A stretch of 64,000 nt of DNA from Semisulcospira habei (taxonomy: Eukaryota > Mollusca > Gastropoda > Semisulcospiridae): NCBI GenBank assembly GCA_036245525.1, contig BTPG01000002.1, positions 120,557,582-120,621,581 on the forward strand. The letters run 5' to 3'. Every line of letters begins with the position of its first letter. Position 1 is the stretch's first letter. The position numbers and the translations under genes were made by a program. The notes under the pieces are model-generated. The model was given only the letters and a program-made list of their open reading frames with translations. It ran no database searches and was not told where the DNA came from. Shown piece by piece: positions 10,816 to 23,852 of the stretch.

Positions 10816-11648
10816 TGTAGCAGAGCGCCATATGCCTCTGGCCCCATGTAGCTATTTTTAGTCCACGTCTTAGGTTCCCCGTTCAGCCGCTAGCCGCGAC
10901 GGCACCACTTGCGTGGCGCGGCGAGTCTTCTGTTGTAGTAATGGTTTTGCAACTTGTGTCTTTTGTTTATTTTTGAAGCCTCATAGCTTCCGTTCTAGTA
11001 AACGTAGAAAGCTGTTTCGATAGTCATTAGATTCAGCACAGTTCCTGCTTTTAGAATATCTATTTGGTTTTGTACGGTCTGTAATCTGTCTTAGTTAGAT
11101 TTACGTTTTTCATGCTTTTTCACATTTCACTTGGCTTGTGTGACGGTCATTAAAAATTCATATTAAATTCAGTTTAGCGTTAAGCTTTTCCTGATTTAGT
11201 TCATTGACAAGCCCTTTAAATTCTCTTTCGGAAATGCTAAGATTTATTAGTATTGAACGTATAGATCGTTAGTTATTAAAGTTTATTCAGGTTGGAACTA
11301 GCACAGTTTTCGCTCTTTTCTTTGTCTGGCCGAATCGTTTCGGCTCCGTGAGAGAGCTGCTCTCTAAGCGGCCCGCGCTATGCCTATTTAAAGCCGAGCA
11401 TCCGGCCGGCGTGTAGCAGACGACTATTTGCGTACTAGTATTAGTGCATATAGCTAGTAGCGTGCCGGCGTCACATCGAGTATTCAAGTTCACTGTGTTT
11501 CTGCGGGAAACTGGACTGCGGGTCGAATGCCCTGTATTGCTTTTTGTTGGTCATAAAATAAAAGAATGAGAACCATGGACAAGAGTTAGCTCCCTTTTGT
11601 CAAATACACCCACACTACCTGCACATCATTACATCCCCTCGGCTCGGT

Positions 11649-11652
<4 letters not shown>
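10816..11652 (+). repeat. 3' LTR of the young gypsy element
   Basis: 837 bp, the same length as the 5' LTR and matching it at all but one visible position. AATAAA at 11557-11562 would serve as the element's polyadenylation signal. Confidence 0.95.

Positions 11653-11691
<39 letters not shown>
11653..11691. repeat. CACA(TA)n microsatellite, right flank of gypsy element
   Basis: Continuation of the repeat interrupted at 4230. It also abuts the 3' end of the minus-strand LINE that begins at 11692. Confidence 0.9.
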
Positions 11692-11693
<2 letters not shown>

Positions 11694-11875
11694 ATCCAGA
11701 CCAAAAAGGTGACTGCCAATATATTCTCTCTCTCTCTTGGCTTCACTTCGCGAACGAAGATTCTATAGGGCTTGCCCACGTCGTCTGCAGGCATTTTCGT
11801 GGCTGCGGAGGCCAATCCGGGACAGGCAGGTTCGACTGCAGTGGCTGCAGGGGAAGGTCTGGTCAGGGTTCTGAG

Positions 11876-12373
11876 TTACGACAGCTCTGTTTTTTCTTCT
11901 GAGCCGCTTGTCCTTAAGGTTAGCTCTGCGAGAGTCCTCAAAGGAGACGGCTGCCTTGTGAATGGTGGAGCGCCAGGTGTCACGGTCCGCAGCAAGCGAA
12001 GACCACTGGCGGTGGTCGATTTGGCAGGCACTAAGTGACTTCTTGAGACCGTCTTTGTATCTCTTCTTTGGTGCCCCTCTGTCTCGGTGTCCAGTGGCGA
12101 GCTCGCCGAACAGGCCTTGGGTAGGCGATGATCCTCCATCCTGGAGACGTGCCCCGCCCAGCGAAGCTGTGTCCGCAGCAGCAAAGCCTCGATGCTCACA
12201 GTTTCCGCCTGTTCAAGGACCTCGACGTTGGTGACATAGTCACTCCAGTGAATGCTGAGGATGGTACGCAGGCAGCGCTGGTGAAAGCGTTCGAGGAGTC
12301 GTAGTTGGCTGCGGTAGAGGGCCCAGGACTCGGAACCGTACAGCAGGGTGGTGAGGACGACAGCTCTGTACAC
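11876..12373 (-). pseudogene. C-terminus of LINE ORF, after a frameshift
   Basis: Encodes the conserved post-RT segment ([14 protein letters not shown]... [15 protein letters not shown]) that should follow the main ORF. It lies in another frame because of a length change in an A-run (T-run at 12388-12395 on the plus strand). The motif order shows this is one ancestral protein, now broken. Confidence 0.8.
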
Positions 12374-12395
12374 GCTGATCTTGGTGCCTTTTTTT

Positions 12396-15059
12396 CAGCT
12401 GTTGATTGTGCCACACCCGCTTGAATAGTCGCCCGAAAGCACTGTTCGCTTTTGCCAGCCTGTTGTCCAGCTCCTTGTCCAGCTTGGCGTCTGACGTGAT
12501 GATGCAGCCAAGGTAGGTAAACTGGTGTACAGACTTCAGTTCCGACTCGCCGATGGTGATGTGGGGAGGGCGATGCTCTTCCTTGGGTGCCGGCTGATGA
12601 AGGACCTCTGTCTTTTTCAGACTGACCTCAAGTCCAAAGAGCTGGGCGGCATCTGCGAAGCAGGACGTAATGCGCTGCAAGGCTCTCTCTGTGTGTGCAA
12701 CGAGGGCAGCGTCATCAGCAAAGAGCAGCTCACGAATCAGTTGGTCTAGGGTTTTCGTGTGGGCCTGCAGTCGTCTGAGGTTGAACAGGCTGCCATCGAG
12801 ACGATACCTGATGTACACTGCGTCGTCATCGTCGAGGTCCACTGTGGCCTGCTTCAACATCATGCTGAAGAAGATGGTGAAGAGGGTCGGTGCCAGCACG
12901 CAGCCTTGCTTCACGCCGTTGCGAATGGGGAATGGTTCTGAGAGGTCACTGTTTAGTCTGACCTGGCCTTGCTGGTCCTCGTGGAGCTGGACGATCATGT
13001 TGAGGAACTTTGGGGGACAACCTAGTCGCTCCAGGATCTGCCACATACCTTGCCTGCTCACAGTGTCAAACGCTTTTGTTAGGTCGACAAACGTTACGTA
13101 CAGCCCTTTGTTCTGCTCGCGGCACTTCTCCTGAAGCTGTCTCAGCACAAAGACCATGTCGGTGGTACTCCTGTTGGCTTTGAAGCCACACTGGCCCTCT
13201 GTGAGGTGGTCTTCAGCGATGGCAGGTACCAGCCGATTCAGGAGCAACCTTGCGAGAATTTTCCCGGCAATGGACAGCAGGGTAATTCCACGATAATTAG
13301 AGCAGGCAGACTTCTCTCCTTTGTTCTTGTACAGGGTGATGATGACTGCATCACGGAGATCCTTTGGTAGTGTTCCTTTTTCCCAGCAGCAGAGAAAGAG
13401 GTCGTGGAGCTTGTTGTGCAGTGCTGGGCCTCCATGTTTCCAGATCTCCGGCGGGATTCCGTCAATGCCTGCTGCTTTGCCACTCTTGAGCTGGTGGATG
13501 GCTGTGAGGGTCTCTTCGGCGGTGGGCGGTTCGTCCAATTCAACCTTTAGTGGAAGGTGTGGGATTTGGAGGATGACTGTTTCTTGAACAGTGCGCTCAG
13601 CGCCGAAGAGGTCCTGAAAGTATTCCGACCAGCGGTTCAAGATGGAGGTATTATCTGTGAGGAGTGCCTGTCCATCAGCGCTTCGCAGGGGACTTTGTAC
13701 AAGGTGCCTAGGGCCATACACTGCTTTCAGTGCTTCGTAGAAGCCCCTGTAGTCACCGTTGTCAGCGCAGAGCTGGGTCCTCTGTGCGAGTCTGGACCAC
13801 CACTCGTTCTGGAGCTCTCTAAGCTTGAGCTGGAGACTGCTGCAGATGAGGCGGAAGACAGATTTCTTCACAGGGCAGGAAGGCTGGGCTAGGTGGGCCT
13901 GGTGGGCGGCTCTTTTTTTTGCTAGAAGTTCCTGGATCTCTACGTCGTTTTCGTCAAACCAGTCTTTGTTCCTCTTTCTAGCAAAGCCCAAGACTTCCAC
14001 AGAAGATTTTACAATAGCAGTTTTTAGTTGTTCCCAGAGTGTTTCAGGGGAGGAGTCTGCTGGATCAACTGTGTCTTTGAGCATGCGCTGTAAATCGGCC
14101 TGAAGGGCAGCTTTCTTGTCGTCACGCTGAAGGCTGGCAACATCAAGCTTTTTCTTGGGGGGGCCCCCTTTCTTGGGTTTGAGCTTGAGGCGGAGCCTGA
14201 GTTTGCAGCGAACAAGGCGGTGGTCAGTGTGGCACTCTGCGCTGGGCATCACTCTGGTGAGGAGGACGTCACTGCGGTCCCTCTGACGCACTAGGACATA
14301 GTCGATAAAGTGCCAGTGCTTGGAGCGAGGATGCATCCAGGTGGTCTTTCGACTGTCCTTTTGCTGGAAAGTAGTGTTGGTGATGACAAGTTGCTGCTCC
14401 GCACAGAGCTCCAACAGTAGGCGACCATTGTCATTGCAGTTCCCAACGCCATGCTTGCCGAGGACTCCTTTCCAGGCTTCAGAGTCTTGGCCCACTCTGG
14501 CGTTGAAGTCGCCAAGGATGATGACTTTGTCGTCTGCAGGGGTGCTCTGCAGGAGGCTGCGCAGGTCAGAGTAGAACTTGTCTTTTTCTGCAGGCTCTGC
14601 CAGAAGGGTTGGGGAGTACACGCTGAGAAGGGTGACGTATTGCTGGTGTCTCAGTGGGAGGCGCATGGACATGATGCGGTCAGAGTGACCCGTTGGTAGG
14701 TTTTCCAACTTAGTCGCAATGTGGGTCTTCACCATGAAGCCCACGCCTGAGAGCCGTCTTTCTGATGCAGGCCTGCCTGACCAGTAGAGGGTGTAGCCAG
14801 CGCCAAGTTCTTGGAGGCTGCCTTCCTCCGGGAGGCGTACTTCGCTGAGCGCGGCGATGTCGATGTTTAACCTCCGCAATTCATGGGCAATGAGGGCGGA
14901 GCGACGTTCAGGGCGTCCGCTGTCTGCTGTGTCGAGCATGGTTCGGATGTTCCAGCATGCAACGTTGAGTCCGGTCGTGGTCGTCATGAGAGTGGATCCA
15001 TTGTTTTTTTCTTGTTTTCTGACCGCATGAGAAGATGCCCGTTGACCGCGGCTAGCCAA
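12396..15059 (-). pseudogene. LINE endonuclease-reverse transcriptase ORF (frameshifted)
   Basis: About 880 meaningful residues; the frame stays open to 12240 but is out of register after 12395. Endonuclease domain: LNVACWNIRT near residue 31, GDFNARVG, and a SDHR-like TDHRLV. Reverse transcriptase: SNYRGITLLS, VDLTKAFDTV, GVKQGCVLAPTLF and the catalytic FADDAALV. It cuts target DNA and copies its own RNA at the nick. Only one break is seen, so the copy is fairly young. Confidence 0.88.
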
Positions 15060-15429
15060 CTGGGTTACGAGGGGATGAGCTTTGGTTAGGCCACCTTTTC
15101 TAGGCCCCTCTCCGTGTGGAGCAAGCAGTGCTGTCCCTAGAGAAGGCTGCTTGGTCGTTCAGGGTGTGCCGAGTGACGTTGTCATCCCCAGGTCAACATC
15201 AGGCGACCAATATCCTGAACCGCCTGCATGCAGGTTTGAGACTGCGGCTTCCAGTGACATCTTTCACCTGCCGTTTTGCCCCTTGCCCATCGCTACAGGA
15301 CTTGAAATGTTCAGTGTCATAGTCCGTGGGCGTTTCCTAAAGCCTGCGCGGTGGAGCTTTTTGGTGGAGTGCAGTGTGCGCAGTACTGGCCCCACCCTTT
15401 AAACCCTTGGTTCGTTTGCCATGGCCTAG

Positions 15430-15746
15430 CAAGCTGGGACGGTGGCATCGAGGTCCTCGGGTCGTAGGTTTTATATCAGACTGTCCTTGTCTTAGTCTCT
15501 GGCTCAAAAGCCTTCCCCGGAGACACGGGGGCTTTGATGTCAGGGGTTTCCTCCCTTAGCCTTTCCGCAGCCAAGCGGCCAAGCCTGCAAGGCAGCAGGG
15601 GACTCGTGGGGGCCGGGGTCGTCTATGTCCCGTGCAGATGTGAACATCTGCCCACTGCCCAGACGGTGACACTTACCAGAGGAGAAAAATCCAACGCCGG
15701 AACCCGGTATCGAACCTCGCACCTTTGGCATTGGAGGCAGACGCCA
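15430..15746 (-). mobile_element. Possible tRNA-derived SINE fragment
   Basis: On the minus strand the right end carries GGTTCGATACCGGG, a good match to a tRNA internal B box. The expected A box lies where the TA microsatellite begins and is not visible. The body has no coding potential. It may instead be the 5' leader of the adjacent LINE. Confidence 0.4.
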
Positions 15747-17590
<1,844 letters not shown>

Positions 17591-17599
17591 AAGTTCTGC

Positions 17600-18229
17600 G
17601 CGGCGTGCGTAAGCGTGACCATATCCGCCCCGCCCTTGAAAAACGCCACTGGCTGCCCGTACAAGAACGCTCTGATTTTGTATAAACTGTCCTGCGGGCA
17701 TGTGCTTCAACTCTATCAAACTGACTTCTCCTGCTTATACTCTGACTTACTCCATCTCACAGTGTAGTACTCCACCGTTATCTCGGCACCCCGCTACGCC
17801 GCCCGCCTGGCTCCACGTGATCTCGCACCCTCCGCTCTTCCTCTCAGTGACCGTGACACGTAAATTTTGCCTTTCCAATTTCAAATAAAAAAAAACACGT
17901 GGCGGTCGTGCCTTCTCCCATCTTGGCCCCGCCACTGACTTAGAACAGCCTCCCCGCCCCGGTCCATAGAACTGTCAAACGCTCTCCGCCTCAATCACTT
18001 CTCAAAACCCACCTCAGTCTACAACGTTGCCTTTGGCACCCCAGCCATGCACAATTCATCACCACGGTCACTGACGTATGTGTGCCGGTGTGTCAGTGTG
18101 TGTGTGTGTGTATGTGTGTGTTTGCGTCAGTGCATATGTTGTGTGCGAGTGTGCGTGTTGGTTCAGTTAGCTTGTTCATTGTATCCGCGCTTAGAGCTAC
18201 TTCATTAGAATAAGCGCTTAACAAATCTC

Positions 18230-18230
<1 letters not shown>
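17600..18230 (+). pseudogene. Relic of a CR1/L2-type LINE 3' end
   Basis: Broken frames spell the usual end of this LINE group: a GCPYKNALILYKL-like segment (cf. HWLPVxxRIxyKil), then sequence like SRSLRSSS, LWNSLP and FKxxLKTHLF in different frames. The 3' part (GCGCTTAGAGCTACTTCATTAGAATAAGCGC) resembles the structured LINE tail at 43221-43310. Many stops and a GT tract show it is old. Confidence 0.65.

Positions 18231-18280
<50 letters not shown>
18231..18280. repeat. (ATT)n microsatellite, tail of LINE relic
   Basis: About 50 bp of ATT directly follows the LINE-like 3' end and probably grew from its tail. Confidence 0.9.
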
Positions 18281-18282
<2 letters not shown>

Positions 18283-18375
18283 GCCACCCAGCACCGATGA
18301 TACGTAGGCTTACATATGACAAACAGCTGACACATCCATTCTAGATTTGGTGTAACCCGTTTAGTTCAGTATAAC

Positions 18376-18634
18376 TGCCATTGGACGCAACGCCCTGCGA
18401 GAAAAAAGTGAGCATGATCCAGCCGCAAAGGACAGGTCCTCCTGAACCCCCGCGACTGCGGTGGCTCATAAGGATCTATGCCGGCCTCCTGCTGAGACCA
18501 ATTTGTATCCATGTTTTATTCTTGGATAGTCATGAGTGTTGGCTTTTCACTGGTCATTCGGCGGAACCAAGGCGGATTTCACTATAAATGTACGTAGCGA
18601 CAGTGCACGTGTACAGTGGCAGGGAAGGTGTTAA
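18376..18634 (+). mobile_element. Degenerate MITE family A copy
   Basis: Contains GAGAAAAAAGTGAGCATGATCC, the family hairpin in decayed form (CCCCCGCGACTGCGGTGGCTC), and the right end CAGTGGCAGGGAAGG followed by TTAA at 18631-18634. The left terminus is eroded. Confidence 0.7.
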
Positions 18635-18723
18635 AAGACGGCCCAGCCGCCCAAGGAAATGATACTGATAATATAAAATGGTGTCAACGAGAAGATAGTA
18701 ACCCTTGTGTCACTATCCTAAAC

Positions 18724-19110
18724 CCCCCACCCGGGTCTGCCCTGGGGGACTTGGGTGGGGTTAGGTATTTTTTAGTTCCCAGGGTCACCCTGGTCAGCCC
18801 CACAGGGTGGGTTTTTCTCTCTATTCTGGGGCATGTGTTTCTGTCTACCCTTTGTCCATTCACCTGTATTTGCCTTTTTAAAACTCTCCCTACTGTCTGC
18901 ACTGCCTGTAGCTCTTGATATTGGATGTGTGTTGCTAAATGGTCTTAGCTTTATTTAGGCCCCATGTGTTAGGTTTATTTAATGTATTTGACCGGCTGGC
19001 GACATACATTCAATGTTCTGTTTATTTTTTTTTTTTTTTTACAAGCAGTGCAGGCACGTCCTGAGAAAGCCTTGTTGCTGTCGGGACGTTAAGCAATGTA
19101 CAATCAATCA
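18724..19110 (+). mobile_element. SINE-C element, full length
   Basis: About 387-bp non-coding repeat that starts ACCCGGGTCTGCCC, has an internal T-rich run, and ends GTACAATCAATCA. Flanked by the 12-bp target duplication ACTATCCTAAAC (18712-18723 and 19111-19122), so it was inserted by target-primed reverse transcription. Other copies: 28182, 40235, 40753, 45972, 47488, 52389 and 52535. No clear tRNA or 5S promoter was found at its 5' end, so 'SINE' rests on size, copy structure and target duplications. SINE-C is a label used only here. Confidence 0.88.
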
Positions 19111-19122
19111 ACTATCCTAAAC

Positions 19123-19254
19123 TGCTTCTATTGATATCCCGCCCTCCCCCCCCCCCCCCCTTTTTTTTTTTTTTTTTTTTTTAAAATACGTAAACATTGC
19201 TAGTCCCCCATACCCATGTTGGTCGTGAGGACAGTAAATTGGCGTTAATAAATG
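19123..19254. other. C/T homopolymer tract and spacer
   Basis: A C-run followed by a T-run (about 19146-19182), then unrecognised sequence. Confidence 0.7.
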
Positions 19255-19610
19255 AATGAATGGCCTAGACCCGATGAGTCCGAAATAGCTCAGGCGGTGT
19301 TGAAACGTCGGAGCAGGAGAGCGAAGGGCCCGAATCGCCGGGTCGTGGGTTAGACTAAATCCCGTCCCGGCCCCGGTAGCTGGACTCACAATCTAGGGGG
19401 AAAAAACGGATTTGTTCAATAACATGTCCGTTGAAAGGTCCTGGTCAGTAAATCAAAGTGGCACAGTTGGAGTGCGCCTGAGTTGATCAGTGTTCAGGTC
19501 GTACTCCATAGGCAATAGATTTCCCTGTCATAACCCGCTCGTCAGAGCCGTCCATGATCACCTCGGTGCTGTGGACGTTAAACCCGAATTAACTAACCGG
19601 GCCAACCAGG
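19255..19610 (+). mobile_element. SINE-like sequences
   Basis: TAGCTCAGGCGGTGTTGAAAC followed by GGGCCCGAATCGCCGGGTCGTGGGTTA resembles a decayed tRNA head. Downstream, GCTGTGGACGTTAAACCCGAATTAAC resembles the ACGTTAAAnnCCCA block common in animal tRNA-SINE bodies (compare 58284-58706). Boundaries and the number of units are uncertain. Confidence 0.45.
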
Positions 19611-20193
19611 CCTAGACTGAGTCCTCATCCGCAACTGCCGGGGCCGCCGGGCCCATGCGTTTCGTCTTTTGCGGTTGCCGGCCGGATCTGAGTTGTCTTC
19701 ACTTTTTCTCGGCAGTGACTATACGGGCACCGGGAAGGGATCAAATGAAGTGACTGAATACTATAATCCGGCCTGAATCCACCAAAGACGATGCCAGTGA
19801 CCGACTGTGACATTTCCGACATACTATTCAGTTGCCGGTTTAGTAGTCACTGAATCATCACTAAAATCATTCATATTTCAACCGCCACGAACATCATGAG
19901 TCTGAGTTTCACATCATACTGAATTCAGTGATGATCAGTTTTGCCGTGATGAAACGGCCGAGTGACTCGATTCAGTGACACCGCGGCATATGGATCCACG
20001 CGCGACGCGGCCGACTGTGAGTGAATGCCCGTGCGTGATTCACGTGAGCGTGCTTGCTGGGTTCAGTTCGCGGCGGCGCTGATTCAGTTACTTTTATTTA
20101 TTTATTTGGCACAGCCACTTCGGTCACTCCACGCGGCCGGAAAGCGATTCCCGTACTGCAATCCGCACGGGCGGTAGGCGGTACCGGGTCATT
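19611..20193. other. Unrecognised intergenic sequence
   Basis: No gene or clear repeat. Many short TCAGTGA phrases occur around 19700-20100, perhaps an eroded satellite-like or MITE sequence. Confidence 0.4.
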
Positions 20194-20525
20194 TTAACTC
20201 ATTCAGCCCGGCGCACGTATTTCCCAAATTTTGGAGGCTTCATCTAACGACATACTATGTTCCTGTTGCAGGAGATGGATCGACCATGATAATTCAAGGG
20301 CATTCCTTCTGCCATTGAAGATAAGTAGCGGCTAATCTCTATGTTTGTTTGTTTGTCTATTTTGACAAAGGGTATTTACCCGAAATATTAATAAATTGTG
20401 TTGTACCCGTCTTTTCTAAGCGTGTTTCTTTCTCCGTTGGGTACTTTTTTAAGGGCATTACCACATAAGATTACTTTTTGTCGCCGACACTGACTACCCT
20501 TGAATTTACCTGAATTTACCTGAAT

Positions 20526-22193
20526 TTACCTGAGTGGCCACTGAGCGCGGCCGACGGGGTAGGAAGTTTGAGAACTTATTTTAACCCCCTTAACTGTCTC
20601 TTTATCATGGCGGTTCTTGAACTGGTTGACAGTTTCAGCTTCGACAATTGTTTGTTTTAGAGCATTCCATGGGTTCACAACTCTTTGGGAAAAAAAGTTT
20701 TTTCTAAGATTCAGTCTGGACCTCCCTTTGAACAGTTTGCTGCTGTGACCTCTATGGTAAAATGATGACTGGCATGAAGTAAAAAATATGTCCGCAGAAA
20801 CTTTTTCAAGTCCCTTTATGATCTTGAAAGTCTCGATGAGATCTCCCCTGTCTCTCCTTTCTTCCAATTTCTGCAAATTGCAAAAGGCCAGTCTCTCCTC
20901 ATACGGCAGGTGACCAATCCCTGTAATCGATCTTGTAGCTCTCCTCTGCACCTTTTCCAACACTGCGATGTCTTTTTTGAGGTAAGGTCGCCATGCTTGG
21001 ATACAGTACTCTAAATGTGGTCGTACAATTGTTTTGTAGAGTGGGACAATAACTTCTCTAGTTCTGGCTGTAACTGTTCGCATGATCTGCCCCACTGCTC
21101 TGTTGGCTCGTTTTGCTGCCACGCAGCACTGGCGACTGACCGACAGTGACCTGTGCATGATGACGCCTAGGTCCCTTTCTTCCTCCACTGCTCCAAGTTC
21201 TTGTCCTCCCAGCGTGTAAACCTGACAAGTGTTTTTACGGCCTGCATGCAGAGTCTTGCACTTGTCCACGTTATACTGCATCAGCCACCTCTCTGACCAT
21301 CTTTCTGCTACCTTAAGGTCATGCTGTAGTTTGTCGCTCCCCGCTGGGTCGGAGACGTCGCCGTAGATCTTAGTGTCATCAGCAAACTTTAGAACGCTGG
21401 TCAGCATATCGTCCTCCAAGTCATTAATGAACACCAGGAACAAGGTCGGCCCCAAAATGGATCCTTGTGGAACTCCGCTCGTCACATCTACCCATGGAGA
21501 AGCTTGTCCGTTGACCACAACTCTCTGCTTCCTGCCACGTAGCCATTCTTCCATCCACTGCAGCACTTTTCCGTCTACACCGTGTGCTTTCAGCTTGTCC
21601 ATAAGCCGTTTGTGAGGGACCTTGTCGAACGCCTTGGCATAGTCAAGGTAGATGACGTCTACATCTTTCCCTTCGTCCAGCATGCGTGTCATGTCCTCCA
21701 GGAAGACGAGCAGGTTTGTCAGACAGGACTTTCCTTTTGAGAAACCATGTTGGCTGCCTCGGATCAGCTGATGCCTCTCAAGGTGATTGTTCAGAAAATC
21801 CCGCACAACACTTTCAAAGACTTTCCCAACCTGAGAAGTCAGCGATACCGGCCTGTAGTTTCCTGCTATACATTTTGCACCCTTTTTGAATATCGGCACA
21901 ACATTTGCCTCTTTCCACCCCACTGGCACCTCTCCAGTGTCCAAGGAAGCCTGAAAGATCAGTGACGGGGGATATGCTACGGATTCTGCTGCTCCCACCA
22001 GTACGGCTGGAGAAATTTCGTCAACCCCTGGTGCCTTGCTAGCGTTCAGGTTTTGCAACTTCTTGAGGACTATGTCCTCTGTAAAGATCACATGTACCAG
22101 TCTTTCCTCTGGTAAGCCCGTAAACTTACATTGGGGTTCCGGTCTGTCACCATTGCCCTCCACCGTGAAAACTGATGCAAAGAATTTGTTCAA
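20526..22193 (-). pseudogene. CR1 ORF2, reverse transcriptase part
   Basis: 555 codons: NLNASKAPGVDEISPAVL, NYRPVSLTSQVGKVFE, LDYAKAFDKVPHKRL, SGVPQGSILGPTLFLVFIND, the catalytic FADDTKIYG, then HAGRKN... DLGV and the C-terminal PHLEYC...RRATRSI block. All RT blocks are present and in frame to a stop in the tail repeats. It is separated from the endonuclease by a frameshift near 22340, so it is not a working ORF. Confidence 0.88.
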
Positions 22194-22338
22194 GATGTCC
22201 GCTTGTTCCTCATCATCAGTGTGCAGCTCCCCGTCGCTATCTTCCAGAGGACCAACCTTGACCTTGCAGCGCAGCCTGTCTCTTGCGTAGGCGTAAAAAG
22301 ACTTTGCATCCTTCTTGATGTTTTGTGCCAGCTTTTCT

Positions 22339-23364
22339 TCAAAACTTCAATTTACTATCTCTGATGAGTTTTGTACTGCCATTCTGCCACTGTTTATATA
22401 CAAGAAAGTCTTCTTGCCTACCACTCTGCCTGTATTTTTTCCATTTCTTTCTCTTCTTCTTGACACTTTTGAGTGCCTCTCTGTTCATCCACTTGGGCTT
22501 CCTAGTGCACCTCGTTTTCTTCAACGGTACGAAACTTCTCACCACCTTCTGCAGCATTTGATGAAACAAGTCCCACTGTTGACTGCAGCTCTTCCCTTCA
22601 AATTCATTGTCCCAATTCACCTTATCTAACTTCTCTCTGAGCACTTTCCAGTTTGCCTTTCTGAAATCCCTTATCTCTTTCCTCCTGTCGCTGTTACTGT
22701 CTCTAGGCTCGGAAAAGGCCACTTTGAAGTGCACAATGTTGTGATCGCTGTTGGCTAGAGGATCGCCTAACTCGACCTCTTGCACCATCTCTTCTTCAGA
22801 ACTGAACACCAAGTCCAACACATTTGCTTTTCTAGTGGCTACAGCCACATGCTGAAACCAAAAACAGTCACTTACTGTATCACGCAAACCTTCCCCTTCT
22901 CCATCACACTCATACGTATTCCAGTTAATACCAGGACGGTTGAAGTCTCCAGTAACAACCACATGCCTGTACTTTGCTGCCTCTTTTAAAACTGCAAACA
23001 ATTTCTCCTCATTTTCCTGACTAACACCGGGTGGATTGTACACAACACCAAACAATGTTTCTTCTTTGTCGTGACCATATATAACACACCAGATGCTTTC
23101 TGTATAGTCCTGCTCCTCACAGAGTTTCACTTCTCTAACCTGCAAATTATCTCTCACATACATCAAGCATCCCCCTCCTCTCCTTCCCACTCTATCACTT
23201 CTAAATGTCTTGTATCCATTGATGTGAATTTCACTATCTGAAATGTCTCCATGAAGCCAGGACTCAATAATGGCACTAATGTCTACTTCCTCGCTTAATA
23301 CAAAGGTGTGAAGATCATTAAATTTATTAACAACACTGTGTGCGTTTATTGATGCGCAATGCAA
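22339..23364 (-). pseudogene. CR1 ORF2, endonuclease part
   Basis: APE-type endonuclease: INAHSVVNKFNDL, IIESWL, GGGCLMYVRDNL, VVVTGDFNRPGINW, LDLVF and SDHNIVHF. It runs on through the linker to a premature stop at 22339, caused by what looks like one extra T in TTTT (near 22341-22348); the RT frame continues one base off. Confidence 0.85.
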
Positions 23365-23444
23365 AAAATGTGGTGAAGAAGTAGAAACAAATGATGCATT
23401 ATATACATTATTTTGTACAGATGCAGCAGGTTCAGGATAAAAAC

Positions 23445-23799
23445 TTAGTCCTTTTTTGATGCAGAGGCCACATTCAGCTCAGATGCTGATGACGCCTCAT
23501 CCTCAGATTCTTTTGCTCTATGGTGGTTACTCTCATCTATCATAATCACTTCATTACTCTTGATCATGTATTTCTTGCCGTCCTTCAAACTGCGTTTCTC
23601 TTTCAGTTCATCTCTCAAAGCCTTCTGTTCTCTTTGCTCTGATTTTGTCAAGTCCCTACTGACATACACCGTATTGTACTCTTTAGTTCGAAACAATTTC
23701 TTGCTATTCATGAGAATGTCCTTCTTCTGCTTGGCACTAGTACACTGCACCTTGAGGGGTCTGGGTCGCTCACCTACCTTCCTATCTAACCTTTCCAAG
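23445..23799 (-). pseudogene. CR1 ORF1, C-terminal fragment
   Basis: Encodes RPRPLKVQCTSAKQKKDIL... VYVSRDLTKSEQREQKALR, the typical end of CR1 ORF1 (nucleic-acid-binding protein). The 5' part is missing through truncation; the frame continues artefactually into the MITE to 23924. Confidence 0.78.
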
Positions 23800-23852
23800 C
23801 CATGGTCGACCGGCCATCTCCTGCTGTAGTGCGTCAGGGCTGAATGGGTTAA

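Larger units (their letters stand above)
4231..11652 (+). mobile_element. Complete Ty3/gypsy retrotransposon, probably Mag-like
   Basis: A 7.4-kb element with the order LTR, primer site, gag, pol (protease-RT-RNase H-integrase), LTR. Both 837-bp LTRs begin TGTAGC and end GTCACA. By eye they differ at one site (TCTACTAAACG near 4409 versus TCTAGTAAACG near 10994), so the insertion is recent. The primer site resembles the tRNA-Ser 3' end and pol lies in the -1 frame of gag; both fit the Mag clade, but the clade is inferred without a tree. All reading frames look intact, so it may still be active. There is no env-like third frame. Confidence 0.95.
11692..15430 (-). mobile_element. Non-LTR retrotransposon (LINE), nearly full length
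   Basis: Minus-strand LINE with a 5' leader (about 15060-15430), a large ORF with APE-type endonuclease and reverse transcriptase, and a 3' region running to the TA tract. The protein resembles the endonuclease/RT elements often mislabelled craniofacial development protein 2-like; clade (RTE, I or related) cannot be fixed by eye. One frameshift near 12388-12395 separates the C-terminus. The 5' boundary is approximate. Confidence 0.88.
20496..23799 (-). mobile_element. CR1-clade LINE, 5' truncated
   Basis: Minus-strand element carrying the end of ORF1, then ORF2 (endonuclease plus reverse transcriptase), ending in an AGGTAAATTC tandem tail (20496-20532). The head lies inside a MITE near 23799. 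One frameshift splits ORF2. CR1 assignment rests on the ORF1 C-terminal motif and RT wording. Confidence 0.88.
20194..23852 (+). mobile_element. MITE family B relative split by a CR1 LINE
   Basis: Left end TTAACTCATTCAGCCC (20194-20209) and right end GGGCTGAATGGGTTAA (23837-23852) are inverted copies with one mismatch, each carrying TTAA. The left half includes GGAGATGGATCGACCATGATAATTCAAGGG; the right half ATGGTCGACCGGCCATCTCCTG is its inverted partner. The CR1 element at 20496-23799 sits between them, so the MITE is older. Confidence 0.75.

Noticed and set aside
12396..15059. Host craniofacial-development-protein-2-like gene
   Set aside because: That name is often given to this endonuclease; here it is fused to reverse transcriptase with LINE structure, so it is a retrotransposon.
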